A program made the position numbers and the translations under genes. From Mycobacterium triplex (GTDB lineage Bacteria; Actinomycetota; Actinomycetes; Mycobacteriales; Mycobacteriaceae), in assembly GCF_000689255.1 (NCBI RefSeq), contig NZ_HG964446.1, forward strand, positions 4,197,250-4,261,249: a DNA stretch of 64,000 nucleotides, read 5' to 3'. Below are positions 9,908 to 19,146 of the stretch, piece after piece; the first letter of the stretch is position 1, and every line of letters starts with the position of its first letter. A model generated the notes under the pieces. It did no database searches and was not told the DNA's origin. It saw only the letters and a list, made by a program, of their open reading frames with translations.

Positions 9908-9955
9908 ACCATTCGTACCGCCGGGCGGCGGCCGAGGCCGCGAGACGTGCTATCG

Positions 9956-10855
9956 CTAAAAACCCAGTCGTCCAAGCTGTTTCGGGTCGCTTTGCCAGTT
10001 CTTGGCGACCTTCACCCGCAGGTCGAGATAGACCTTGGTGCCCAGCAACTTCTCGATCTGCGCGCGCGCCGCCGTCCCGACTTCGCGCAGCCGCGTCCCG
10101 CCCTTGCCGATGACGATGCCCTTCTGGCTGTCCCGCTCGACGTAGAGGAGCGCGTGCACGTCGATCAGGTCGTCGCGGTCCTCCCGCGGGTTGACCTCGT
10201 CGATCACCACGGCCAGTGAATGCGGAAGCTCGTCGCGAATTCCCTCCAAAGCCGCCTCGCGAATCAACTCGGCCATCAGGATCTCTTCGGGCTCGTCGGT
10301 CAGCTCGCCGTCGGGGTAATAGGCCGGTCCCGGCGGCAGCGCCGCGGCCAGCACGTCGATCAGCACGTCGACCTGGGTGCCGGCCACCGCCGACACCGGG
10401 ACGATCTCGGCCGCACCCTCGACGAGTTCACTGACCGCGACCAGCTGCCCGGCCACCCGATCCCTGGGCGCCTTGTCGATCTTGGTGACGATGACGACCA
10501 GGGTGGTCTTCGGTGCGACCGAACGAATCTGGTCCAGGATCCAGCGGTCGCCGGGACCGATCGCCTCGTCGGCCGGGATGCACAGGCCGATCACGTCGAC
10601 CTCGGTGTAGGTATCGCGGACCAGGTCGTTGAGCCGCTTGCCCAGCAGGGTGCGCGGCCGGTGCAGACCCGGGGTGTCGACCAGGATGATCTGGAAGTTC
10701 TCCCGGTGCACGATGCCGCGGATGGTGTGGCGAGTGGTCTGCGGGCGTTTCGAGGTGATCGCCACCTTGGTGCCGACCAGAGCATTGGTCAGTGTCGACT
10801 TGCCCGTGTTCGGCCGGCCCACCAAACAGACGAAGCCCGAACGGAATTCGCTCAT
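9956..10855 (-). CDS. era: GTPase Era
   Basis: This 299-residue GTPase acts in 16S rRNA maturation and 30S assembly. GTP-binding motifs are clear: GRPNTGKST (G1), DTPGLH (G3) and TKID (G4). The C-terminal KH domain contains GKGGTRLREVGTAARAQIEKL. Its ATG at 10855 overlaps the stop of the Rv2365c-like gene by ATGA. With the genes upstream (phoH, ybeY, corC-like) it forms the usual actinobacterial RNA-processing run. Confidence 0.95.
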   Translation of the reverse strand: MSEFRSGFVCLVGRPNTGKSTLTNALVGTKVAITSKRPQTTRHTIRGIVHRENFQIILVDTPGLHRPRTLLGKRLNDLVRDTYTEVDVIGLCIPADEAIGPGDRWILDQIRSVAPKTTLVVIVTKIDKAPRDRVAGQLVAVSELVEGAAEIVPVSAVAGTQVDVLIDVLAAALPPGPAYYPDGELTDEPEEILMAELIREAALEGIRDELPHSLAVVIDEVNPREDRDDLIDVHALLYVERDSQKGIVIGKGGTRLREVGTAARAQIEKLLGTKVYLDLRVKVAKNWQSDPKQLGRLGF

Positions 10856-11172
10856 AGCGGAGTACCGGCGCGGTCGGTCAGGATGATCGCCGCGGTCGGG
10901 CTGAGCTCGCGCACCGCGGCGATGCCCGGGTCGTCGGCCGACCCCGCCACCAGCACGGCGGCCTCCAAGCCCGTCGCCCCGCTGGATACCGCCGCGGCCA
11001 CCGCCGCCTGCAGTCCGGTGAGCTGCAGTGCCGAAAGATCCACCGGCGCAGCCGCATACGTGCGACCGTCGGCATCTCGCACCGAGGCTGCGCTGCCGGC
11101 CTGGACGCGGGCCATCGCGGCGCGCGCCAACACCACCAGTTTGGCGTCCTCGGCGTCGAGTCGCTCAGCCAT
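10852..11172 (-). CDS. Rv2365c-like protein, cytidine-deaminase-like fold
   Basis: This 106-residue protein is conserved between the CorC-like gene and era. It resembles small cytidine-deaminase-related proteins (DGRTYAAAPVDLSAL followed by a helix rich in Ala), but I cannot see the paired HxE and CxxC zinc ligands, so catalysis is doubtful. It overlaps its upstream neighbour by 8 bases and era by 4, indicating coupled translation. Its function is unknown. Confidence 0.75.
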   Translation of the reverse strand: MAERLDAEDAKLVVLARAAMARVQAGSAASVRDADGRTYAAAPVDLSALQLTGLQAAVAAAVSSGATGLEAAVLVAGSADDPGIAAVRELSPTAAIILTDRAGTPL

Positions 11173-12469
11173 GATGCGTGCTCTCGAACTCGCGATCCTC
11201 CGATTCGGCCGGGCTCAGCAGCACCGTGTGGATGCGCACCCGTCCGCGATGGTCGGGGCCACCCTCGGCGCGCAGCCGCAGGCCGTGCGAGACCACCTCG
11301 GCGCCGGGCAGCGGAACCCGGCCCAATTCCAGCGCCAGCAGGCCGCCCACCGTGTCGACGTCGAGATCGTCGTCGAATTCGACGTCATAGAGCTCGCCGA
11401 CGTCTTCGATGGGCAGCCGGGACGACACCCGAAAGCGGTTGTTGCCCAATTCTTCTACCGGCGCCACTTCTGCTTCGTCGTACTCGTCGGCGATCTCGCC
11501 GACGATCTCCTCCAGCACGTCTTCGATGCTGACCAGACCGGCAATCGCACCGTACTCGTCGACGAGCAGCGCCATGTGATTGCGGTCGCGCTGCATTTCA
11601 CGCAGCAGCGCGTCCAGCGGCTTGGAGTCCGGCACGAACACCGCCGGGCGCATCACCTGCGCCACCTTGATGTCCCGGCCGCCGTCGGCGGCCAAGAATG
11701 TCTGCTCGACAAGGTCTTTCAGATACACCACACCGACGATGTCATCGACGTTCTCACCGATCACCGGAATGCGGGAATGGCCACTGCGCACGGCCAAGTT
11801 GGTCGCTTGGCTGGCGAACTTGTCGCTTTCGATCCAGATCATCTCGGTGCGCGGCACCATCACCTCACGCGCCGGGGTGTCGCCGAGCTCGAACACCGAC
11901 TCGATCATCCGGCGCTCGTCGGCCGCGACGACGCCGCGCTGCTGGGCCAGGTCGACGACTTCGCGCAACTCGATCTCGGACGCGAACGGCCCGTTTCTCA
12001 GGCCGCGGCCCGGGGTGAGCGCGTTACCAATCACCACCAGCAGCCGGCTGACCGGCATCAGCAGCGACGAAACCACTTGCAGCGGAATGGCTAACACCAG
12101 TGAGATCTGATACGCGTGCTGACGGCCGAGGGTCCGCGGGCCCACGCCGATGACGATGAAGCTGGTCAGCACCATGATGGTCGCGGCGCCGAAGACCGCC
12201 CAGTTCAGGCCGAAGTTGTCGTAAAGAAAGACCACCAGCAGGACGGTCGCGGTGACCTCGCAGGTGATGCGCAACAGCACCACCAGGTTGATATAGCGCG
12301 GCCGGTCGGCCATCACCTTCGACAGGGACCGGGCGCCGGGGCGCTCATCGCGGACCAGCTCGGCCACCCGAGCCAGCGACACCGTGCTAATGGCTCCATC
12401 GATCGCCGCGAAGACCCCACCCAGAACGATCAACGCAAGCGCGCCGAGCAGCTGAGATATCCCGGTCAA
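11165..12469 (-). CDS. CNNM/CorC-family membrane protein with CBS domains (Rv2366c-like)
   Basis: This 434-residue protein has an N-terminal DUF21 region of about four membrane segments (LGALALIVLGGVFAAIDGAI, then hydrophobic stretches up to residue 140). It then carries a CBS pair around residues 200-330 (VMVPRTEMIWIESD; VMRPAVFVPDSKPL) and a C-terminal CorC/HlyC domain. The family is linked to Mg2+/Co2+ export and appears just upstream of era in many bacteria. It corresponds to Rv2366c. The cation specificity is an inference from the family. Confidence 0.88.
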   Translation of the reverse strand: MTGISQLLGALALIVLGGVFAAIDGAISTVSLARVAELVRDERPGARSLSKVMADRPRYINLVVLLRITCEVTATVLLVVFLYDNFGLNWAVFGAATIMVLTSFIVIGVGPRTLGRQHAYQISLVLAIPLQVVSSLLMPVSRLLVVIGNALTPGRGLRNGPFASEIELREVVDLAQQRGVVAADERRMIESVFELGDTPAREVMVPRTEMIWIESDKFASQATNLAVRSGHSRIPVIGENVDDIVGVVYLKDLVEQTFLAADGGRDIKVAQVMRPAVFVPDSKPLDALLREMQRDRNHMALLVDEYGAIAGLVSIEDVLEEIVGEIADEYDEAEVAPVEELGNNRFRVSSRLPIEDVGELYDVEFDDDLDVDTVGGLLALELGRVPLPGAEVVSHGLRLRAEGGPDHRGRVRIHTVLLSPAESEDREFESTHHG

Positions 12470-12474
12470 CGCCG

Positions 12475-13755
12475 CTAATGCCTTGACTCGGTCGCGGACT
12501 CTTTACCGGCGTCGTCGTTTTTGGCCCGACGATTGAGCAACCCGGCGATGACGACGACCGCCAGCACCAGCAACCCGTACCGCACCGCCCACGGCCACCA
12601 GGGCTGAGCGGGCGGGGCGGGCTGAGCGGGTTGGGTTTGGTCCCCGCGAACCGCCAGCGCCACCAGGAAGTCGCCGTTGTCGGTCGGCCCGAAGCCCGGC
12701 AACGACTGGGTCTTGCTCACCCTGATCTGCACCCCGCTGGTGGGATCGACCACCTGGCCCCAGGCCACGGTGGTGTCGTCGAGCAGGAAGCTGTCTTGGC
12801 TACCCACGGGCTGGCTTTCGTCGCGGCCTACCACCGCCACCTGGCCGACTTGCACGATCTGGTTGTCGGCGGGGACGTCGGCCAACACGTTCTGGTACAG
12901 CGTCGGGGGCGCCGGCGCGGCGTACTCCGGCGGCGGCGGCCCGGCGAAATTGGGCGGCGGTACGAACGCCCCGCCGTAGAAGCTGCCCGCCGCCAGATAG
13001 CTCTCGCCGACCACGGTGAAGGGGACCAGGCCGACGGTGCCGGCATCCAGCACGATCCGGCCGCCGGCCGGAAGGTAGGCATCACGGGAGGCACCGTCGT
13101 AGCTGTAGCGGAAGGTCATCGCCTGGCTGAGCGGGTTGTACAGGGTCGGGCGGTGATACTCGTCGTAGTCGACGAAGTCCCAGTGCCGCGGCCGAACGAG
13201 CACCTTGTTGTCGGCCCTGATCTGGTCGATGTTCTCGCTGTGGGCGCTGATGACGTTCTGCACCTGCTGGTTGAAGTCCGTCGAGGTCGGCGGTTTCGGA
13301 GGGTCAGCGGGATTGAGCCGCGCCGCGGGTGCGGCCTTGGCCGCCGCGACCGCCTGCGGGGGCGCATCCAGCTTCTTCGGCGGCACCACCACCCCGACGT
13401 TTCTCGGCGCACCCGGGGCTTGCGGATTGATCTTCGGGGTCTGCACCGGCGTCGGCGCCGGGCGGGTGGGACTCGGCGGCAGCGGCAACGGCGGTGGCTC
13501 CGGGATGTACACCGGGGTGCTCGTCGGTGCCGGGGCGGGCCGCGGCGCGGGGGCGTTGCAGACGTTCGCGGTGTGATACGCGTTCACGTAGAACAGGCAG
13601 TGCTGGCAGGACACCGGGTTTGACCCCTCGCCGGCGCACGGAGACGCCTGTGCCACACCGGTCGCGGCGGCCAGCACCACCGACGGCGCAAAAGCCATCG
13701 CGGCGCAAACCGCGATCCAGAGTGCTCTCTTCAGAGCTTGCTTCAAAGGGCTCAA
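12475..13755 (-). CDS. Proline-rich exported or membrane-anchored envelope protein
   Basis: This is a protein of about 426 residues, if the TTG at 13755, overlapping the ybeY stop, is used; the longer open frame lies inside ybeY and is unlikely to be translated. A hydrophobic signal (ALWIAVCAAMAFAPSVVLAA) is followed by a short cysteine-rich segment (CAGEGSNPVSCQHCLFYV), a long proline-rich linker of about 80 residues, and a beta-rich domain of roughly 200 residues. The end is a transmembrane helix near WPWAVRYGLLVLAVVVIAGL with a basic, cytoplasmic-looking tail. I do not recognise a function. In M. tuberculosis ybeY and the corC-like gene are adjacent without it. Confidence 0.75.
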   Translation of the reverse strand: MSPLKQALKRALWIAVCAAMAFAPSVVLAAATGVAQASPCAGEGSNPVSCQHCLFYVNAYHTANVCNAPAPRPAPAPTSTPVYIPEPPPLPLPPSPTRPAPTPVQTPKINPQAPGAPRNVGVVVPPKKLDAPPQAVAAAKAAPAARLNPADPPKPPTSTDFNQQVQNVISAHSENIDQIRADNKVLVRPRHWDFVDYDEYHRPTLYNPLSQAMTFRYSYDGASRDAYLPAGGRIVLDAGTVGLVPFTVVGESYLAAGSFYGGAFVPPPNFAGPPPPEYAAPAPPTLYQNVLADVPADNQIVQVGQVAVVGRDESQPVGSQDSFLLDDTTVAWGQVVDPTSGVQIRVSKTQSLPGFGPTDNGDFLVALAVRGDQTQPAQPAPPAQPWWPWAVRYGLLVLAVVVIAGLLNRRAKNDDAGKESATESRH

Positions 13756-14285
13756 TTGTCGAAATACCTTGACTTGTCCAGCAACCGGCGATCTCTCTCG
13801 TCCTGCCGGTCGTAGTGGTACGCCTCGACCTGGTCGGCTACCCACTCTTCGAGAAGTCGCCCCTGCAGGGCGAACATCTCCTTCTCTTCGTCGTGCTCGG
13901 CGTGGTCGTAGCCGAGCAAGTGCAGTACACCGTGAATTGTCAACAGCGCCAACTCATGTGCGAGGCTGTGGCCCGCCGCGGCGGCTTGCTCGGCCGCGAA
14001 TTCCGGGCACAGCACGATATCGCCCAGCATCGACGGCCCCGGCTCGGGCGCGTCCGGACGGCCGCCGGGCTCGAGCTCGTCCATCGGGAAACTCATCACG
14101 TCGGTCGGGCCGGGCAGGTCCATCCAGCGCATGTGCAAGTCGGCCATCGCCGCGGTGTCCAGCAGCACCATCGATAGTTCTGCCCCAGGGTTGACGTCCA
14201 TCTTGGCGATGACGAACCGCGCGACGCTCACCAACTCCGCTTCGGAGATGTCGATCCCCGATTCGTTGGACACTTCGATCGTCAT
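13752..14285 (-). CDS. ybeY: Endoribonuclease YbeY
   Basis: This 177-residue zinc metalloenzyme acts in rRNA processing and ribosome quality control. The family motif HGVLHLLGYDH (H-x3-H-x5-H), followed by an acidic stretch, supplies the zinc ligands near residues 115-125. The start MTIEVSNESGIDI and the end SRYFDN are typical. It lies 18 bases downstream of phoH, as in most bacteria, and overlaps the proline-rich gene that follows. Confidence 0.95.
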   Translation of the reverse strand: MTIEVSNESGIDISEAELVSVARFVIAKMDVNPGAELSMVLLDTAAMADLHMRWMDLPGPTDVMSFPMDELEPGGRPDAPEPGPSMLGDIVLCPEFAAEQAAAAGHSLAHELALLTIHGVLHLLGYDHAEHDEEKEMFALQGRLLEEWVADQVEAYHYDRQDERDRRLLDKSRYFDN

Positions 14286-14303
14286 GGTCTGCTCACCGCA
14301 CCA

Positions 14304-15362
14304 TCATCGGCGATTTCGGGTGCCGGATGCCCGCCGAGCCGCCCGATTCATGCCCGAGTTGGATTCCTCCACCCTCGCATAGGCGTCGACGATCTCCGAA
14401 ACCAGCCGGTGGCGTACCACATCCACGCTGGTCAGCTCGGCGACATGGATGTCGTCGATGTCCTCGAGGATCTCGACCGCCGCCCGCAGGCCGGACTTGG
14501 CGCCGCCCGGCAAGTCCACCTGGGTGAGATCCCCGGTGACGACCATCTTCGACCCGAACCCCAGTCGGGTGAGGAACATCTTCATTTGTTCGGCGGTGGT
14601 GTTCTGCGCCTCGTCGAGGACGATGAAAGCGGAGTTGAGGCTTCTCCCGCGCATGTATGCCAGCGGCGCGACTTCGATGACCCCGGCGGACATCAGCTTC
14701 GGGATCAGCTCGGGCTCCATCATGTCGTACAGCGCGTCATACAGCGGGCGCAGATACGGATCGATCTTCTCGCTCAGCGTGCCCGGCAAAAAGCCAAGGC
14801 GCTCACCGGCTTCCACCGCCGGTCTGGTCAAGATGATCCGGCTTACCTGCTTTGACTGCAGCGCATGGACCGCCTTGGCCATCGCCAGATAGGTCTTGCC
14901 GGTACCGGCCGGGCCGACCCCGAACACGATGGTGTGGGCGTCGATGGCGTCGACGTAACGCTTCTGGTTGAGGGTCTTGGGCCGGATCGTCTTGCCGCGG
15001 CGGGCCAGGATGTCGAGGGTGAGCACCTCGGCGGGTGATTCGTCGCCGGTGCCGAGCAGCATCGCGACGCTGTGGCGCACCACTTCCGGGGTCAGCGACT
15101 GGCCGCTGGCCACGATCGCGATCAGCTCGGAGATCGCGCGCTCGGCAAGCGCGACGTCGGCCGGTTCGCCCGACAGCGTGACGGCGTTGCCGCGCACATG
15201 CAGGTCCGCGCTCAGGATGCGTTCCAGCGCACGCAGATTCTCGTCTGACGAACCCAGCAAGCCCACGACGAGATCAGGAGGGATGTCGATGCTGCTGCGA
15301 ACCTGAGCGTCGGCCGGCAGGGCCCCAGCTGCGTCAGCAGCGTTGGTCTCGCGTGGCGTCAC
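14304..15362 (-). CDS. phoH: PhoH-like ATPase
   Basis: This 352-residue P-loop ATPase of the PhoH1 type has Walker A GPAGTGKTYLAM near residue 150, Walker B in FIVLDEAQNTT, and the family segment EAGERLGFLPGTLSEK. It matches Rv2368c in length. PhoH proteins are associated with RNA metabolism and sit beside ybeY. The GTG at 15362 begins VTPRETNAADAAG. Rv2369c, Rv2370c and the PE_PGRS gene found nearby in M. tuberculosis are absent. Confidence 0.92.
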   Translation of the reverse strand: MTPRETNAADAAGALPADAQVRSSIDIPPDLVVGLLGSSDENLRALERILSADLHVRGNAVTLSGEPADVALAERAISELIAIVASGQSLTPEVVRHSVAMLLGTGDESPAEVLTLDILARRGKTIRPKTLNQKRYVDAIDAHTIVFGVGPAGTGKTYLAMAKAVHALQSKQVSRIILTRPAVEAGERLGFLPGTLSEKIDPYLRPLYDALYDMMEPELIPKLMSAGVIEVAPLAYMRGRSLNSAFIVLDEAQNTTAEQMKMFLTRLGFGSKMVVTGDLTQVDLPGGAKSGLRAAVEILEDIDDIHVAELTSVDVVRHRLVSEIVDAYARVEESNSGMNRAARRASGTRNRR

Positions 15363-15417
15363 GTGGTTTCCGGTGCCTGCCTTCTCGGCTCGTCAGGGGT
15401 AGTTCGGATGACTTAGT

Positions 15418-16224
15418 CTACGCCGAGGGCTCCGTCTGGTCAGCCGCAAGCGGTCCGGGCGGCCCGACCTCGACGGTTTGCTCCCATCGCGCGGTGAGCA
15501 CGCCGAGTGCGCCCAGGGCCACGGCGGCGGCCGTCGAAGTCCGCAACACCTGCGGCCCCAGCCGCACCGCGACGGCGCCCGCGTCGGTCAGCGCCGCCAG
15601 CTCGTCCGGTGCGATGCCTCCCTCGGGCCCGACCACCAGGAACATCGCGTTGGCCTGCGCAATCGCGATGTCGGCAATCCGCTCGGTCGCCGCCTCGTGC
15701 AAGACCAGCACCGCCGCGCCGGCGGCCACTTCGTCGCGGATCCGCGCGACCAGCGCCGCTGTCGGCAACACGCCGTCCACGGGCGGGATGTGCGCCCGCC
15801 GCGATTGCCGGGCCGCCGATCGGACCACCGCACGCCAGCGGCGCAGCCCCTTCTCGACGCGCGCGCCCGGCCAGGTGGCCACGCAGCGGTTGGCCTGCCA
15901 CGCGACAAACGCATCCGCGCCGGCCTCGGTGGCCAATTCGATCGCCAACTCGGAGCGCTCGGATTTGGGCAGCGCCTGCACCACGGTCACCGCCGGCTTG
16001 CCGACTTCGACGGTCCAGCGGTCCAGCACCCGGGCCCGTAGGCCGTCGCGCCCGGATTGCTCGACCACGCAGCGCGCCAGGCGTCCGGCGCCGTCGCCGA
16101 GCACCAACTCCTCGCCGGGCCGGGTCCGGCGCACGGTCGCGGCGTGAAACCCCTCGTCGCCCTCGACGACGGCCAGCCCACCGGTGTCGGGCAGTGCTTC
16201 GACGTAGAACAGCGTCGCCACCAT
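15418..16224 (-). CDS. rsmE: 16S rRNA (uracil1498-N3)-methyltransferase RsmE
   Basis: This 268-residue SPOUT methyltransferase methylates U1498 of 16S rRNA with S-adenosylmethionine. The trefoil-knot motifs LVVGPEGGIAPDEL and RLGPQVLRTSTAA lie near the C-terminus, and an N-terminal PUA-like domain precedes them. The ATG at 16224 (MVATLFYVEALPD) agrees with Rv2372c; a GTG three codons upstream at 16233 is possible. It follows dnaJ2, a common pairing. Confidence 0.92.
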   Translation of the reverse strand: MVATLFYVEALPDTGGLAVVEGDEGFHAATVRRTRPGEELVLGDGAGRLARCVVEQSGRDGLRARVLDRWTVEVGKPAVTVVQALPKSERSELAIELATEAGADAFVAWQANRCVATWPGARVEKGLRRWRAVVRSAARQSRRAHIPPVDGVLPTAALVARIRDEVAAGAAVLVLHEAATERIADIAIAQANAMFLVVGPEGGIAPDELAALTDAGAVAVRLGPQVLRTSTAAAVALGALGVLTARWEQTVEVGPPGPLAADQTEPSA

Positions 16225-16319
16225 GTCAATCACCCCGCACAGGCCGAGTGTGGGCGCTAGGTACGAAATTCGGCTCCGATCCGTCCATAGGCCCCACGCT
16301 CACCGGGCTGCCATTGTGC

Positions 16320-17463
16320 CTAGCGCCCGGTGAAGGTCTCGCGCAGCCGGCTGAACAGCCCGCCGGCGGTGTGCGTCGACCGGACCTCCGGCACGTCGCG
16401 GCTGCGGCGGCTTTTCAGCTCGCGCAACAGGTCGCTGTCGTGGCCGTCCAGCCGGGTGGGAACCACCACCTCGACGTGGACGTGCAGATCGCCGCGGGTG
16501 GTCGAGCGCAGCTGCGGCATCCCGTGGCCGCGCAGCGTGATGACCGAACCCGGTTGTGTGCCAGGCGGAATCGCGATCTCGCTGGTGCCGTCGAGGATGG
16601 CGTCGACCTTGAGCGTCGCACCGAGGGCGGCGTCGACCATCGGCACCGACACCGTGCAGTGCAGGTCGTCGCCGTCGCGCACGAAGATGTCGTGGGCCTG
16701 CTCGTGCACCTCGACATAGAGGTCACCGGCCGGCCCTCCCCCGGGCCCGACCTCGCCCTGAGCCGCAAGCCGGACCCGCATGCCGTCGCCGACCCCGGCG
16801 GGGATCTTGACGCTGATCTCGCGGCGGGCGCGCACCCGCCCGTCGCCCATGCACTGATGGCACGGGTCGGGGATGACGACGCCGACGCCCCGACAAGTGG
16901 GGCACGGCCGCGACGTGACCATCTGGCCCAGCAGGGAGCGCTGCACCGACTGCACCTCGCCGCGACCGCCGCAGGTGTCGCATGGGATCGGCGCGGAATC
17001 GCCGTTGGTGCCCTTTCCCTGGCAGCGGTCGCACAGCACGGCGGTGTCGACGGTGACCTGCTTGGTCACCCCGGTCGCGCACTCTTCGAGATCCAGCCGC
17101 ATCCGCAGCAGCGAGTCCGAGCCCGGCCGAACCCGGCCGATGGGTCCGCGAGACGTCGAGCCCCCGCTGAAACCGCCGCCGAAGAACGCCTCGAACACGT
17201 CACCCAGGCCGCCGAAACCGCCAAATCCGCCGCCCGCGGCGCCGTTCTCCAGTGGGTCCCCGCCGAGGTCGACGATCCGGCGCTTCTCCGGATCGCTGAG
17301 CACCTCGTAGGCGACGCTGATCTCCTTGAACCTCGCCTGCGCGGCCTCGTCCGGGTTGATGTCGGGGTGCAGTTCGCGCGCCAGCTTCCGATACGCGCGT
17401 TTGATCTCCGCATCGCCGGCGTTTTTTGCTCACGCCCAGCAGCCCGTAATAGTCGCGTGCCAC
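16320..17463 (-). CDS. dnaJ2: Chaperone DnaJ2, reading frame broken near the N-terminus
   Basis: This is a class I Hsp40, co-chaperone of DnaK. The GTG at 17463 opens MARDYYGLLGVSK, then the frame shifts at a run of six A on the coding strand (17423-17428). With five A the product continues into a normal J domain (KRAYRKLARELHPDINPDEA, with the HPD motif), then the glycine-rich region, four CxxCxGxG zinc repeats (CDRCQGKG, CDTCGGRG, CPTCRGVG, CHQCMGDG) and the C-terminal substrate domain. The remainder from 17303 to 16320 is one intact frame. A homopolymer sequencing error is the simplest explanation, since everything else is conserved. It sits downstream of hrcA, as in M. tuberculosis. Confidence 0.85.
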
Positions 17464-17523
17464 GCCTGACCTTTCTTGTGCCGCGCTGTTACGCGGCTGT
17501 CCACAAACACTGCGGGTGCGCGA

Positions 17524-18555
17524 TCATCGAGCACCCAGGACTTCGCCAATATAAAGAGCAACCGCGGCCACGCTGGCGATAGTTCCCGGATAGTCCATCC
17601 GGGTGGGTCCGAGCACACCCATACCGCCGTACACGGTGTCCATGGTGCCGTACACGGTAGACACCATCGACGTGCCCGCCATCTGCTCGGCCGCCGTTTC
17701 GTGACCGATGCGCACCGTCACCTTGCCGGCCTCCTGCTGGGCCGCCAGCAACCGCAGCACCACCACCTGCTCCTCGAGTGCCTCCAGGATGGAGCGCAGC
17801 GAGCCACCGAAGTCCGCGGAGTTGCGGGTCAGGTTCGCGGTGCCGCCCATCAGCAGGCGCTCTTCGGTGTGCTCGACCAGCGATTCCAGCAGCACCGTCG
17901 CCGACCGGCCGATCGCGTCGCCCAGCCCGCCGGCGCCACCCAGCTGCTGGGCGAGGTCGGCCACCGCGACCGAAGCCGCGGAGAGCTTCTTGCCTTCCAG
18001 GGCCTGACCCAAGACCTCACGCAGCTGCGAGAGCTGGTGGTCGTCGATGACGTCGCCGAGTTCGACGATGCGCTGATCCACCCGACCGGATTCGGTGATG
18101 ACCACCATCAGCAGCCGGGCCGGCGTCAGCGCGACCACTTCCAGATGCCGCACCGTCGACGTCGACAACGTCGGGTACTGCACCACCGCAACCTGACGAG
18201 TCAGCTGAGCCAGCAGCCGCACCGCGCGGCGCAGCACGTCGTCGAGGTCGACGCCGGATTCCAAAAAGCTTTGGATCGCCCGCCGTTCGGCCGCCGACAA
18301 CGGCTTGACGTCATCGATCCGGTCGACGAACTCGCGGTAGCCCTTCTCGGTGGGAACCCGCCCGGAGCTGGTGTGCGGCTGGGTGATGTAGCCCTCGGCC
18401 TCCAGCACCGCCATGTCGTTGCGGATGGTGGCGCTGGACACGCCAAGGTTGTGCCGCTCGACGAGCGACTTCGATCCGATGGGTTCCTTGGTGGCGACGA
18501 AGTCGGCGACAATGGCGCGCAGCACCTCGAAGCGACGCTCGTCAGCACTGCCCAT
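17524..18555 (-). CDS. hrcA: Heat-inducible transcription repressor HrcA
   Basis: This 343-residue repressor of groE-type heat-shock genes binds CIRCE elements. The N-terminal winged helix (RFEVLRAIVADFVATKEPIGS, then SSATIRNDMAVLE) is followed by the GAF-like and dimerisation domains. The C-terminal GPTRMDYPGTIASV is typical of the family. The ATG at 18555 follows GGAGGTA. It precedes dnaJ2 on the same strand. I did not find a CIRCE element inside the window. Confidence 0.95.
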   Translation of the reverse strand: MGSADERRFEVLRAIVADFVATKEPIGSKSLVERHNLGVSSATIRNDMAVLEAEGYITQPHTSSGRVPTEKGYREFVDRIDDVKPLSAAERRAIQSFLESGVDLDDVLRRAVRLLAQLTRQVAVVQYPTLSTSTVRHLEVVALTPARLLMVVITESGRVDQRIVELGDVIDDHQLSQLREVLGQALEGKKLSAASVAVADLAQQLGGAGGLGDAIGRSATVLLESLVEHTEERLLMGGTANLTRNSADFGGSLRSILEALEEQVVVLRLLAAQQEAGKVTVRIGHETAAEQMAGTSMVSTVYGTMDTVYGGMGVLGPTRMDYPGTIASVAAVALYIGEVLGAR

Positions 18556-18711
18556 TGGTTGCTACCTCCTTGATCGCATCCATTTTACGGTCTCATACGA
18601 CACGCTGACCTCGTTGCGCGCGCCTACGGCGCGCACTGCCGACAACTTTGCGGCTAGCCTGTCCAGCAGGTATCCATAGGGCCTCGACGACGCATCGGAG
18701 CAGACCCGCCA

Positions 18712-19053
18712 ATGATTTTCAAGGGCGTACGAGAAGGCAAGCCCTATCCGGAACATGGGCTGTCCTACCGGGACTGGTCCCAGATACCGCCGCAGCAGAT
18801 CCGGCTCGACGAATTGGTCACCACGACCACGGTGCTGGCGCTGGACCGGCTGCTGTCGGAGGACTCCACCTTTTACGGCGATCTGTTCCCGCACGCGGTG
18901 CGGTGGCGGGGAATCATCTATCTCGAGGACGGCCTGCACCGCGCGGTGCGCGCCGCGCTGCGGAATCGCACCGTGTTGCATGCCCGGGTGTACGACATGG
19001 ATGTGCCGCTGAGCCAACAGACCCAGGGGCCGGGTTCGACGTTCGGGCACTAG
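18712..19053 (+). CDS. Conserved hypothetical protein (Rv2375-like)
   Basis: This 113-residue protein corresponds to Rv2375, divergent from hrcA. It contains the hydrophilic start MIFKGVREGKPYPEHGL and a conserved core QIRLDELVTTTTVLALDRLL and RWRGIIYLEDGLHRAVRAAL, with no signal peptide or membrane span. The central part resembles mycobacterial ParB-like or VapB-annotated small proteins, but I do not recognise a function. Confidence 0.78.
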   Translation: MIFKGVREGKPYPEHGLSYRDWSQIPPQQIRLDELVTTTTVLALDRLLSEDSTFYGDLFPHAVRWRGIIYLEDGLHRAVRAALRNRTVLHARVYDMDVPLSQQTQGPGSTFGH

Positions 19054-19146
19054 CCCGGTCACGTTTGCACGTCGTCGGGTGTCGACGTAGTGAGGGCCAC
19101 GGGGTTTTCCACCGGGCCCCTACCGCGACTATTCGGGAGGTACGCC

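Noticed and set aside
10220..12094. A 624-codon plus-strand frame opposite era and the CorC-like gene
   Set aside because: It covers three conserved genes that overlap in the usual operon manner; no domain is visible in it.
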